Of a DNA stretch of 23,697 nt, positions 14,951-22,154 are shown piece by piece. The notes below the pieces were generated by a model that searched no databases, was not told where the DNA came from, and was given only the letters and a program-made list of their open reading frames with translations. How positions within the stretch are numbered: position 1 is the first letter of the stretch; each line of letters starts with the position of its first letter. Made by a program: the position numbers and the translations under genes. The stretch comes from UBA1240 sp045599185 (GTDB lineage Bacteria > Spirochaetota > Spirochaetia > Treponematales > Treponemataceae), in NCBI GenBank assembly GCA_045599185.1, contig JAZRVO010000025.1, forward strand, positions 1 to 23,697, written 5' to 3'.

Positions 14951-14995
14951 AAAAGCACCTGAATTGCATTATTCTCACAATTCAGGTGCTTTTTG
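14951..14995. terminator. Bidirectional Rho-independent terminator between rfbB and the thioesterase gene
   Basis: A perfect 12-bp stem, GCACCTGAATTG/CAATTCAGGTGC (14955-14966 with 14978-14989), is flanked by A-runs on the left and T-runs on the right. It can serve rfbB on the plus strand and the converging thioesterase gene on the minus strand. Confidence 0.9.
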
Positions 14996-15054
14996 TTTTT
15001 AAATTGGCAGAATCTTACTACCGTAAATGCCCAATTTTTATATCAGCCTGAAAA

Positions 15055-15846
15055 TTAATAGCCGATTACGGCTTCAAAGCAGGTTTCACCGTTCACTTTT
15101 GCAGAAACCTTAAAAGAACGGCTTTCGCCTGCAACAACCGCAGCAACATCATTTTTATCAAAATTGCCAAAAATACTTAAAACCTGGTCAAGCATGGCTT
15201 CTTTTGAATAATTGATTTTAATCGTTTTAATCGGCACAAGGCGCAGTTCCGGCGGCAGGCAGTCGTCAATGTAGTCGCCGTAGCGTGTATTGTTTACGTG
15301 GCCGTTGGAATCAATGTCACTTAAGCGCACACGCCGGTCTTCCAAAGGCAGCAGCGGCACGTCAAAAGTAATTTTTCCGCAGTCCGGGCAGTCGGCTTCG
15401 GTAAAAACCGTCGGTTCCGGGCGAAGTGTAAACAGGCTTGGCTTAATTATTCGGTGCGTGTTTACGTCGGCAACAAGCCAGGTGCTTAAACCGCTTATCA
15501 GCGGTTCATTCTGTTCGTTTACAATTTCATAGCGCCTTCTAAGCTGCAAACCCTGTGGCTTTTCTTCCCATGTATGAATCAAAACTTCTTCATTTGCTTT
15601 TGGTACACGGTGCACCTTGTAGGAAGCCCGGGAAGTTAAAATTGCCACGCCATGAGAAGCAAGAAAATCCCACGTAAGGCCGCGGAAATAATAGTCTTCA
15701 ATTGCTGAATCCGAACAAAGGGTCATAAGCTGGCTGGTTTTAATTGTGCGGTTCGGATTGCACTGGCTAAAAAACAGCTTGCTGCGGCGGTGAAAAGTCA
15801 TGTCATCGTCGTGCCATTGTTCGTAGCTTTTTACTTTTTCGCTCAT
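15055..15846 (-). CDS. Acyl-ACP thioesterase (FatA/FatB-like)
   Basis: Hydrolyses fatty acyl-ACP to free fatty acid and so sets chain length or fatty acid release. The 263-residue protein contains two hot-dog folds. The first, about residues 15-130, has SDSAIEDYYFRGL and the strand pair ending LSTWLVAD. The second contains the active-site stretch D177-IDSN181-GH183-VNN, which is conserved in plant and bacterial enzymes. Length is normal for bacterial members. The start codon overlaps the end of the SulP gene as ATGA, with AAGGA just upstream, so translation is coupled. The biological link with an anion transporter is unclear. Confidence 0.9.
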   Translation of the reverse strand: MSEKVKSYEQWHDDDMTFHRRSKLFFSQCNPNRTIKTSQLMTLCSDSAIEDYYFRGLTWDFLASHGVAILTSRASYKVHRVPKANEEVLIHTWEEKPQGLQLRRRYEIVNEQNEPLISGLSTWLVADVNTHRIIKPSLFTLRPEPTVFTEADCPDCGKITFDVPLLPLEDRRVRLSDIDSNGHVNNTRYGDYIDDCLPPELRLVPIKTIKINYSKEAMLDQVLSIFGNFDKNDVAAVVAGESRSFKVSAKVNGETCFEAVIGY

Positions 15847-17564
15847 TTTTTTCCTTCTGCAAGCTCTTTTGCGCGTGTCAAAGCACCGTTGATGTTGTCA
15901 AAAATGTTTTCGCGGCCAATTTTGTCTGCCATGCCGGTTTTTTCGCAAAGCATGTACGGCTGGGTATGAATGCCGGACAAAACCAGCGTTACGCCTTTAC
16001 GGTCGCAGGAAGCCTTGCACTGGCCCAAAACCTGCAAACCGCCGGCGTCGAGATAAATTGTGTTGCGCATTCTTAAAATAAGGGCTTTGTATTCAAGGCC
16101 GGCCTGTTCAAGGGCAATTTCAAATTTGCGCACCGTGCCAAAAAACAGCGGACCGTCTATTTCGTAAACAAGTACGCCTTCAGGAATTGCGATTGTTTCA
16201 GCCTTTCCGTCGCCCGAAATACCGCCTGTAAGCGATTCGCGTTTTGCCTGAACTTCAGAAACGTCAATCATCTTTTTGATGAAGAAGAATGCAGCAAGAC
16301 CAAGACCAACTTCAATTGCAACAGTAAGGTCTACAAAAACGGTAATAAGGAATGTTACGAAGAAAACGCAGATGTCCGATTTCTGGCCTTTCATAAGGGC
16401 GCGGATTGCAGGGAAACCGGCCATGTTCCATGCTACGTTAATAAGAATTGCGGCAAGGGCTGGCATCGGAATGTAAGCTGCATATTTTCCGAAGAAAAGA
16501 AGAATCAAAAGCAGCGTAATTGCGTGAACCATACCGGCAACAGGGGTTCTACCGCCGTTTTTAATGTTTGTTGCAGTACGGGCAATAGCACCGGTTGCAG
16601 GAATACCGCCAAAAACAGGAGACGCAATGTTTGCAATTCCCTGTGCAATGAGTTCAGTATTTGAATCGTGTTTTGTACCAATCATACCGTCTGCAACAAC
16701 TGCCGAAAGAAGCGATTCGATGGCGGCAAGAACAGCAATTGAAATTGCCGTCGGGAACAGATCGATGATTGTTTTAATTCCAAGGTCTGGAAGCGTAGGT
16801 TTCAGTTCGGAAATTGAAGGAATGTCAAAATGTTTTGAACCGTCTGCAAAAGTACCGATTGTGTCGCAGTGAAGGTTGCAGAAGTTGCCAAGAAGAATTG
16901 AAGCAACGGTTGCAGCGATAATTACAACAATACTGCCGGGAATTTTTTTAATGAATTTAGACCATACAAAAATGAATGCAAGACAAACCGCTGCCATTGC
17001 AAAAGAATACCAGTTTACGCTTGCAGCCGAATTGAAGTAAACAATCATTTTTGGCAAAAAATCGCCGGGCATTTTTGTAAGTTCTTCGCCTAAAACTCTC
17101 ATCGGCGTAGAAAAATCCGGACGAAGTCCAAAAAAATCGCCAATCTGACCGGAAGCAATTACAACTGCAATGCCGGCTGTAAAACCTGTTACGATTGTAT
17201 ACGGAATGAACTTTACGAGACCGCCCATTTTGAAAATGCCAAGCAAAATCAAAAGAATACCGGCCATAACAGTGGCAGTGGCAAGTCCGCTTAAGCCAAA
17301 CTTAGCAACAACGCCAAAAACAATTACGGCAAAAGCACCGGTTGGACCGCCAATCTGTACGCGGCTGCCGCCAAATGCACTGATACAAAAGCCTGCAATG
17401 ATTGCGGTAAAAATACCGGCAGCAGGGCCAACTCCAGATGCGATTGCAAAAGCAATTGCCAGCGGCAATGCAACAACGCCAACAATAATACCGGCTATAA
17501 GGTCGCTTACAAAAGTTTTACCATTGTAGCCTTTCATCGTGTTAAGCAGTTCAGGTTTGAACAT
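15843..17564 (-). CDS. SulP-family anion transporter with STAS domain
   Basis: Inner-membrane transporter of sulfate, bicarbonate or dicarboxylates by family. 573 residues. The membrane part (about 1-430) starts MKGYNGKTFVSDLIAGIIVGVVALPLAIAFAIA and contains GGSRVQIGGPTGAFAVIV and the SulP stretch GGIPATGAIARTATNIKNGGRTP. A cytoplasmic STAS domain follows at about 455-565 (DGPLFFGTVRKFE... then LDAGGLQVLGQC). The start at 17564 is preferred because GGAG sits 7 nt before it; an in-frame TTG 6 codons earlier lies upstream of that site. A promoter lies at 17630-17658 and a 5' hairpin in the leader. It overlaps the thioesterase gene by 4 nt. Confidence 0.93.
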   Translation of the reverse strand: MFKPELLNTMKGYNGKTFVSDLIAGIIVGVVALPLAIAFAIASGVGPAAGIFTAIIAGFCISAFGGSRVQIGGPTGAFAVIVFGVVAKFGLSGLATATVMAGILLILLGIFKMGGLVKFIPYTIVTGFTAGIAVVIASGQIGDFFGLRPDFSTPMRVLGEELTKMPGDFLPKMIVYFNSAASVNWYSFAMAAVCLAFIFVWSKFIKKIPGSIVVIIAATVASILLGNFCNLHCDTIGTFADGSKHFDIPSISELKPTLPDLGIKTIIDLFPTAISIAVLAAIESLLSAVVADGMIGTKHDSNTELIAQGIANIASPVFGGIPATGAIARTATNIKNGGRTPVAGMVHAITLLLILLFFGKYAAYIPMPALAAILINVAWNMAGFPAIRALMKGQKSDICVFFVTFLITVFVDLTVAIEVGLGLAAFFFIKKMIDVSEVQAKRESLTGGISGDGKAETIAIPEGVLVYEIDGPLFFGTVRKFEIALEQAGLEYKALILRMRNTIYLDAGGLQVLGQCKASCDRKGVTLVLSGIHTQPYMLCEKTGMADKIGRENIFDNINGALTRAKELAEGKK

Positions 17565-17600
17565 TTTTAAACTCCGTTTCAAGTTGAAAAAAGAAAAGTC

Positions 17601-17623
17601 GCCCGGAACATTTATGAACGGGC
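17601..17623 (-). promoter_or_regulatory. Hairpin in the SulP mRNA leader
   Basis: GCCCG/CGGGC stem (17601-17605 with 17619-17623) at the 5' end of the predicted transcript. On the plus strand it is followed by six T, so it could also stop antisense transcription. Confidence 0.4.
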
Positions 17624-17629
17624 TTTTTT

Positions 17630-17658
17630 ATAATAAAAAAATTTGCATTAAAAATCAA
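17630..17658 (-). promoter_or_regulatory. SulP promoter
   Basis: TTGATT (17653-17658), 17-bp spacer, TATTAT (17630-17635) on the minus strand. Unlike the leaderless promoters of the window, it leaves a leader of about 60 nt with a normal ribosome site. Confidence 0.55.
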
Positions 17659-17718
17659 TTTTCAGTATGAAATTCTTTGAAAATATTTTCGTTTTATGGA
17701 ATATTTTGCGGTGGCTAC

Positions 17719-17843
17719 GATGATGAAAAGTTATATATAAATATGCGCAAATAAACAAAAAAATCCGCCGGTGCAAGCAAGTTGCAATGGCGGATTTTTT
17801 TGTTTATTTGCGCATGCGTTGCATATTTTATGGTTTCATCATC
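17719..17843. repeat. Long inverted repeat, nested hairpin
   Basis: A perfect 26-bp inverted repeat occupies 17744-17769 and 17789-17814. Each arm contains a run of seven A or T next to ATCCGCC/GGCGGAT. The 19-nt centre forms another 5-bp stem, TGCAA/TTGCA. Outer 10-bp arms GATGATGAAA (17719-17728) and TTTCATCATC (17834-17843) pair as well. No gene lies inside. The core could act as a bidirectional terminator, but the long arms exceed what that needs. It lies in the 565-bp gene-free gap 17565-18129. Confidence 0.85.
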
Positions 17844-17886
17844 TTTCGCCTTTACGTTGAAAGGGAAAAAGTTTTGGGCAAATGGT

Positions 17887-17965
17887 AAAAAAAATTGGGC
17901 GAAGCTGTTCTAGCGACCTAAACGGCCTTTCGATCTAAAGTGACCCAGAAACAACTTAGCCCAAT
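17887..17965 (-). terminator. Terminator-like structured element
   Basis: On the minus strand, ATTGGGC...GCCCAAT arms (17959-17965 with 17894-17900) extend to about 17 pairs with one mismatch and two or three U-G wobbles, then run into eight T (17887-17894). The large loop contains a near-direct repeat TTTAGATCG/TTTAGGTCG. The wobble pairs favour minus-strand RNA. It could end the lipoprotein transcript, whose stop is 165 nt upstream, or be the 3' end of a small RNA. Confidence 0.5.
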
Positions 17966-18006
17966 ACTAAATTCATAAAATTGTTCAATTTGTCCAGCCA
18001 TGCCAC

Positions 18007-18090
18007 GGATTCCGAAACAAATTCGGAATGACAATCCCACGTCATGCTGAATCGAGTGCAGAATGACGGTTCATCGTTCAAGATGACAAA
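18007..18090. repeat. Composite palindromic intergenic repeat, copy 4
   Basis: A perfect attccgaa/ttcggaat hairpin (18009-18016 with 18022-18029) and GAC, then a degenerate gtcatgctgaat unit. It belongs to the same family as copies at 1239, 2459 and 7008. Confidence 0.65.
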
Positions 18091-18129
18091 ACCTTAATGC
18101 CCGACATTTAACCTGCAAGCTTTTATATT

Positions 18130-19308
18130 TTATAACTGAAGGAACGTATCATAAAGTATTTTTTTCAGGTCAAGGGCAATTATGCCGGCGCGGCCTGTCT
18201 GGTAAAACAATTCTTCTTCCCACGAAGCATACAGAATATTGCCCGAAACGGCAAAATCGTTGTAAATAAAACCTTCCGGCAGTTTTGGCAGCCTGAAAGC
18301 AACAGGCGCACCACCGCGCAGAATGTAGGAATTTGGCAGCGCACCGCTGAAATATACAGTTCCGTCGCTAAAAAGCCCGGTTATGTAGGTTCCGTCATCC
18401 TTCACCTTGCCTTTAAAAGTGCCTGCCCCATTAGCGGCTGCACGAATATAAGACCGCGGACTGCCGCTGTTAGGAGCCGTAAAACTTATATCAAGCCCGT
18501 ACTCTTCAGGAATCTGAAGAAGAAGCCTGCTCATCCGTTCCGGGCAGTCGGCATAATCAAACTGGCACACAATTTTCTTGAACAAATCCAGCGTAAGGTT
18601 CTGCTGCTGAATCTGGCCGCTTTTTGCCTTGCCGGAAAGAGAAATAAGCGGTTCAAGTGAATAAAACTGCAAATAGTCAAAATTCGTGCGGTCTGCCATG
18701 CTTGTTTTAAAAGAAGCCGTCCACGCATTGCCGTCATACAGCAAATGTACGGTTTCTGCCTGTTCACTAAGCCCCAAATCGGTAACTTTCAGCAGCGGAA
18801 AGAATATTTTGCTGTCGGTTCTGTACTGAATTAAAAACGGCAGCACATTTTCCGAAGCCTTGGAATTGAAAAAACTGTTGCGGTATACCGAAAATACCGG
18901 GTGTCCGTCAACGGCAACCAGATCGTTGGCGGTAGTATCTGTAAAATACAGTGCATCGCTTACAACTTCGGGGGCGGTATCAAGGCTGGCAGGCAGCTGA
19001 ACCAAACCCAAACGGTTTACCAAAAGAAAAGAATTCTGACCGATTTTAGCACCGCCGCTAACCCTTACAGTTTCCGTCCACGGCTTAAAAATCGTAATAG
19101 GCACATTCTGCGGCAAATCAATGCCAATAATTTCATTTTTATCAAAATAGTACCATTTGTGCACAACCGTATCGCCGCTTTCAATTTCATTCAGCATGGC
19201 CGAAAGCTTAAATTCTGGTGCAGCCTGAGTATTTTTTGAACAGGAAACAAGAAAAGCCGCAATAAAAAAAACAGCCGTCAATATTTTAATCGTATTTTTA
19301 ACTTTCAT
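18130..19308 (-). CDS. Lipoprotein, unknown function
   Basis: 392 residues. The N-terminus is a lipoprotein signal: KVKNTIK, a hydrophobic core, and the lipobox LVSC with C23 as the acylated residue, followed by SKNTQA. The mature part is predicted to be beta-rich with repeated segments that look like propeller blades or sheet repeats (for example FVSVYRNSFF-like, GLFSDGTVYFSG, GNILYASWEEELF), but no family is recognised. AAAGG lies about 12 nt before the ATG. It may be transcribed together with the lipoprotein gene upstream at 20383. Confidence 0.75.
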   Translation of the reverse strand: MKVKNTIKILTAVFFIAAFLVSCSKNTQAAPEFKLSAMLNEIESGDTVVHKWYYFDKNEIIGIDLPQNVPITIFKPWTETVRVSGGAKIGQNSFLLVNRLGLVQLPASLDTAPEVVSDALYFTDTTANDLVAVDGHPVFSVYRNSFFNSKASENVLPFLIQYRTDSKIFFPLLKVTDLGLSEQAETVHLLYDGNAWTASFKTSMADRTNFDYLQFYSLEPLISLSGKAKSGQIQQQNLTLDLFKKIVCQFDYADCPERMSRLLLQIPEEYGLDISFTAPNSGSPRSYIRAAANGAGTFKGKVKDDGTYITGLFSDGTVYFSGALPNSYILRGGAPVAFRLPKLPEGFIYNDFAVSGNILYASWEEELFYQTGRAGIIALDLKKILYDTFLQL

Positions 19309-19345
19309 ATTAAAACAAAACCTTTTACAAGTCTAAGTTATGTCA

Positions 19346-19384
19346 GGCAAAGGCGCACTTGCACTTAAAGCCTATGCCTTTGCC
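19346..19384. repeat. Short inverted repeat between the lipoprotein genes
   Basis: Perfect 9-bp arms GGCAAAGGC (19346-19354) and GCCTTTGCC (19376-19384). No T-run follows, so it is not a typical terminator. Confidence 0.4.
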
Positions 19385-19468
19385 GTAAACCGTACGCAAT
19401 AAGCCTAAATCCTGATAAGACAATGTTTTAAACTTGCGGCAGCAGTAAAACTTACGCAAAAAGCACAG

Positions 19469-20383
19469 TCAGAACTTTCCAGTAATTACGAGGCCGCTGC
19501 CTTCGTCAAGACGCTGCAAAAACACAAAGCCCTTATCACTTAAGTAATCGGCATTTTCTGCTAAAATTTCAAGTGAATTGGAAGAAACTAAGGGCGCTTT
19601 TTGCAAATCTTTACAAATTAACCAGCTTACAGGCGATTCCGGCGCAAGGCTGGCATTAAAGGTTTTCAATTCCTTTATGCTGCTGGCACTAAAAGAACCG
19701 GAACAAATGCTTTGGGCTATTTTTATTCTGTCTGTAAAACTGGGATTTTTCTTTTTGGCTATGCCTTCTGCCAGTTTTTGCCAGTTAAAGTAATTGCAGT
19801 AATTTTCAGCTTCGGCAGAACCGGCAGCATTTTTTTGCAGAATGTCTGCAAACACGTCAGCGCAAACACCGTTTACAAAATCAAGTTTCAGCTTAAGCGT
19901 TTTACCGGCAGAACCTTCGTCCGGCTGCGCCATGTTTGGAAAAACCGCACCGGCAGGATAAAAATATTTTTTGCCGTTTACCAAAAGATAAAGCAGAACA
20001 GGTCTTGCATTGCCGTTTTGCAGAACAATGTCAAAACTTTCTGTGTTAAATGGAAAACTTTTGGAACACTTGCGGTTGTTATGGTCGTACCATTCTAAAA
20101 GCCACGTTAAATCATTGCCGCTGTTCTGCAAAAGTTGCAAGGTGCGGGCATTTATCTGTTTTTTGGCAGTGTTTAAGGCTGTTACATTGCAGGCGTTTGC
20201 AGGCAGTTTGTCCGGCTGCGAAAAACCACCGCCTGCACCGCCGCAGGCACTAAAAACGGCAGCCGCATACAGGCAGCAGGCTGCCATAACTGAATAATTT
20301 GCAAACTTTCTTCCATATAAAGGAAACTTTTTGCAAACCGCAGAAAACATTAAAAGAACCAAATTCAATTTTATTTTCGCCAT
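19469..20383 (-). CDS. Probable lipoprotein, unknown function
   Basis: 304 residues from the ATG at 20383. A hydrophobic segment near residues 33-46 ends in the lipobox FSAC followed by GGAGGG, so the Cys is the likely lipid site. The N-terminal region before it is unusually long and basic (KIKLN..., KKFPLYGRK). The mature part has six further Cys residues, a LLEWYDHNNRKCSKSFPFNTESFDIVL sheet region and a helical middle (ENYCNYFNWQKLAEGIAKKK). Family not recognised. An upstream TTG at 20419 is less likely, because a possible -35/-10 pair (TTGCTA, 18 bp, TATTTA) overlaps it and ends 6 nt before 20383. An ATG at 20287 would give a short signal without basic residues. Confidence 0.6.
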   Translation of the reverse strand: MAKIKLNLVLLMFSAVCKKFPLYGRKFANYSVMAACCLYAAAVFSACGGAGGGFSQPDKLPANACNVTALNTAKKQINARTLQLLQNSGNDLTWLLEWYDHNNRKCSKSFPFNTESFDIVLQNGNARPVLLYLLVNGKKYFYPAGAVFPNMAQPDEGSAGKTLKLKLDFVNGVCADVFADILQKNAAGSAEAENYCNYFNWQKLAEGIAKKKNPSFTDRIKIAQSICSGSFSASSIKELKTFNASLAPESPVSWLICKDLQKAPLVSSNSLEILAENADYLSDKGFVFLQRLDEGSGLVITGKF

Positions 20384-20532
20384 GCAAAATAAATAGGCAA
20401 AAAAAAATTTTTTTAGCAAAAATATAGAAAAAAAAGCATTATTTTAAATAAATTTAAACATACAGAACAAAAGGACTAATGTATTTTTCACCTGCTTTTA
20501 CAACAAGCACCAGACTGTAAAAATTTCAGCAC

Positions 20533-20586
20533 AAAAAAAAGCCCGCCGTGCCGCAAAGTTCTTTTAAACTTTTAAGCACAGCAGGC
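20533..20586 (-). terminator. Rho-independent terminator of the SpoIIE-type phosphatase gene
   Basis: An 11-bp stem, GCCTGCTGTGC with GCACGGCGGGC (20576-20586 and 20541-20551), is followed by eight T on the minus strand (20533-20540). Confidence 0.9.
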
Positions 20587-20625
20587 CTTTTCAAAACGGC
20601 ATTACGTTTTCAATTAACGCAAAAG

Positions 20626-21876
20626 CTAAAAGTTAATGTCCATAACCGTAATGTCGTCAATAAGCATGGCATCTTCAATCCAGTCTTCAACGGTGGTTTC
20701 TACCAGCTTCAAAAACTCGTCGCCTTTTTTGCCGTAGCTTTTCATAAAAAACTTCTTGCTGTTTTCATCTTCAAAGCGGCGGCCTTCCGGGGTCTGCATG
20801 TCGGTAAAACCATCGGAATACATGCTTATGCGCACGCCTTTTTGAATAGGCAGGGTCATTACGGTCTGTTCGCTGGAGCCGATTACGCCCATGCCGAAAG
20901 GCGGCAGGTTTGGATTAAGGGTTCGCATTTCAAGTTTCTGTGTCTGTTCGTTTGGAATGAACACAAAAACCGGCGTGTGACCGCAGTTCTGAAGGGAAAT
21001 GGTATTCTTTTCATAGTCAATGTAGCACAAGGCACCGGTGGTAAAAATGCCCGGCGGCGTTGCTGTCTGCACGTAATTATCAAGCAGGGCTGTAATTGCA
21101 GGGCCAAAGCGAACCGGCACGGCAAAGTTTTTTAACGCCGAAAAAAACGTACCGATAACCATGGTGCTTAATGCGGCGGCAACGTTTTTGCCCGAAACGT
21201 CAAAACAGCCCACAATGTATTTTTTGCCCTTTTCTACGCAGAAAGTTTTGTAAAAATCGCCGCCGACAGTGTTTGCCATTCTGTTCCACGTAACGCAGCT
21301 GAAAGGTGCTTCCTTCAGCGAACCGTCATCGCTAAGCAGAAACTGCTGCACGTTGCGCGCTTTCTCCATGTCCTGACTGCGGATGGCGCTTACCCTGTCC
21401 AGAAAATCGTGCAGGCTTACCAGCCCCAAAAGGTGGCGGTTCATAAATACCGGAAAAATTGAAGCACCGCTTTTGCGGTTTTCATCAATAACGCTCTGCT
21501 GGTATTTTTCGGTAAAATCGTTTGCCTGCAATATAATGTCTGTTTTGGTTATGTAACTGTCAAGGTCCTTCTGCCAAAATTTCTGCCACGCAGAACTGTT
21601 GATGCTTTCATAGGTTTTTCTGTCCAGCAAACCGATGATTGCGCCGTTCTGTTCAACAGGAACACCGGGCGCATTGGGATCGCTTTCAAAAACTTTGGAA
21701 ATAAGTTCCATTGAAGCTTCTATGCTTACAGGTTCCATAACCGTAGTTATTGAACCAACCTGCCTGAAAGAAAAATTGCCCGTAAGGCTGTTCCTGAATT
21801 TTTCACTTTCCGTACTTTCTGTAGTATTGCTTTCGCCTGTAAAATCAGAAAAATCATTTATAAATTCATCGCTCAT
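20626..21876 (-). CDS. CBS-domain SpoIIE-type (PP2C-like) serine phosphatase
   Basis: Predicted cytoplasmic phosphatase that dephosphorylates a Ser-phosphorylated protein, typically an anti-anti-sigma factor. 416 residues. After a polar N-terminus (1-40) come two CBS-like modules, about 45-95 (VSIEASMELI... GAIIGLLDRKTYE) and 110-170 (SIFPVFMNRHLLGLVSLHDFLDRVS), which usually bind nucleotides. The SpoIIE/RsbU-type catalytic domain fills 185-416, with metal residues D207 in GGDFYK, D226 in DVSGKN, GHTP, D355 in YSDGFTD and D407-D408 in DDITVMD. All key acidic residues are present, so it should be active. No anti-sigma or STAS-only partner is adjacent. It has a leaderless-type promoter and its own terminator. 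Confidence 0.9.
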   Translation of the reverse strand: MSDEFINDFSDFTGESNTTESTESEKFRNSLTGNFSFRQVGSITTVMEPVSIEASMELISKVFESDPNAPGVPVEQNGAIIGLLDRKTYESINSSAWQKFWQKDLDSYITKTDIILQANDFTEKYQQSVIDENRKSGASIFPVFMNRHLLGLVSLHDFLDRVSAIRSQDMEKARNVQQFLLSDDGSLKEAPFSCVTWNRMANTVGGDFYKTFCVEKGKKYIVGCFDVSGKNVAAALSTMVIGTFFSALKNFAVPVRFGPAITALLDNYVQTATPPGIFTTGALCYIDYEKNTISLQNCGHTPVFVFIPNEQTQKLEMRTLNPNLPPFGMGVIGSSEQTVMTLPIQKGVRISMYSDGFTDMQTPEGRRFEDENSKKFFMKSYGKKGDEFLKLVETTVEDWIEDAMLIDDITVMDINF

Positions 21877-21882
21877 GGGTAC

Positions 21883-21912
21883 AGTATAAGCTACGGTTCT
21901 ATTTTTTGTAAA
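21883..21912 (-). promoter_or_regulatory. Promoter of the SpoIIE-type phosphatase gene
   Basis: TTTACA (21907-21912), 18-bp spacer, TATACT (21883-21888). Six nt remain to the ATG and there is no Shine-Dalgarno sequence. Confidence 0.6.
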
Positions 21913-21974
21913 ATTTTATTTGAAGGTTATCTTTGTAAAATTATATCATCATAAAAATATCAGGTTTTATATAG

Positions 21975-22097
21975 AAGGCCGAATGTCGAGTTTATATGAA
22001 ATGTCTTTTAGCCTTTTATACCGAATTACAGAAAATAGAAGTGTTCAATAATTGGGGTGCACTTCAATCTTCATCAATCGGCGGCCTTTTTTATTTT
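21975..22097 (+). ncRNA. Candidate plus-strand structured RNA
   Basis: AAGGCCG (21975-21981) can pair with CGGCCTT (22083-22089), which runs directly into a T-rich tail (TTTTTTATTTTT). Inside, GAAGTG/CACTTC forms another stem around 22039-22070. A weak plus-strand promoter (TTGAAG, 16 bp, TATATC, about 21921-21948) lies upstream. No coding frame fits. It would run against glnA and end just before glnA's terminator. Confidence 0.35.
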
Positions 22098-22116
22098 TCA
22101 ATTGAATGAAAGCAAG

Positions 22117-22145
22117 AAAAAAGCCCCTGCACGCGGCAAGGGCTG
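22117..22145 (-). terminator. glnA terminator
   Basis: A GC-rich hairpin of about 8-9 bp (AGCC...TGC with GCAGGGGCT) is followed by a run of at least five T on the minus strand, 10 nt after the glnA stop. Confidence 0.85.
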
Positions 22146-22154
22146 TAAAGATTC

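Noticed and set aside
14395..14958. Minus-strand 187-codon frame
   Set aside because: Shadow of rfbB.
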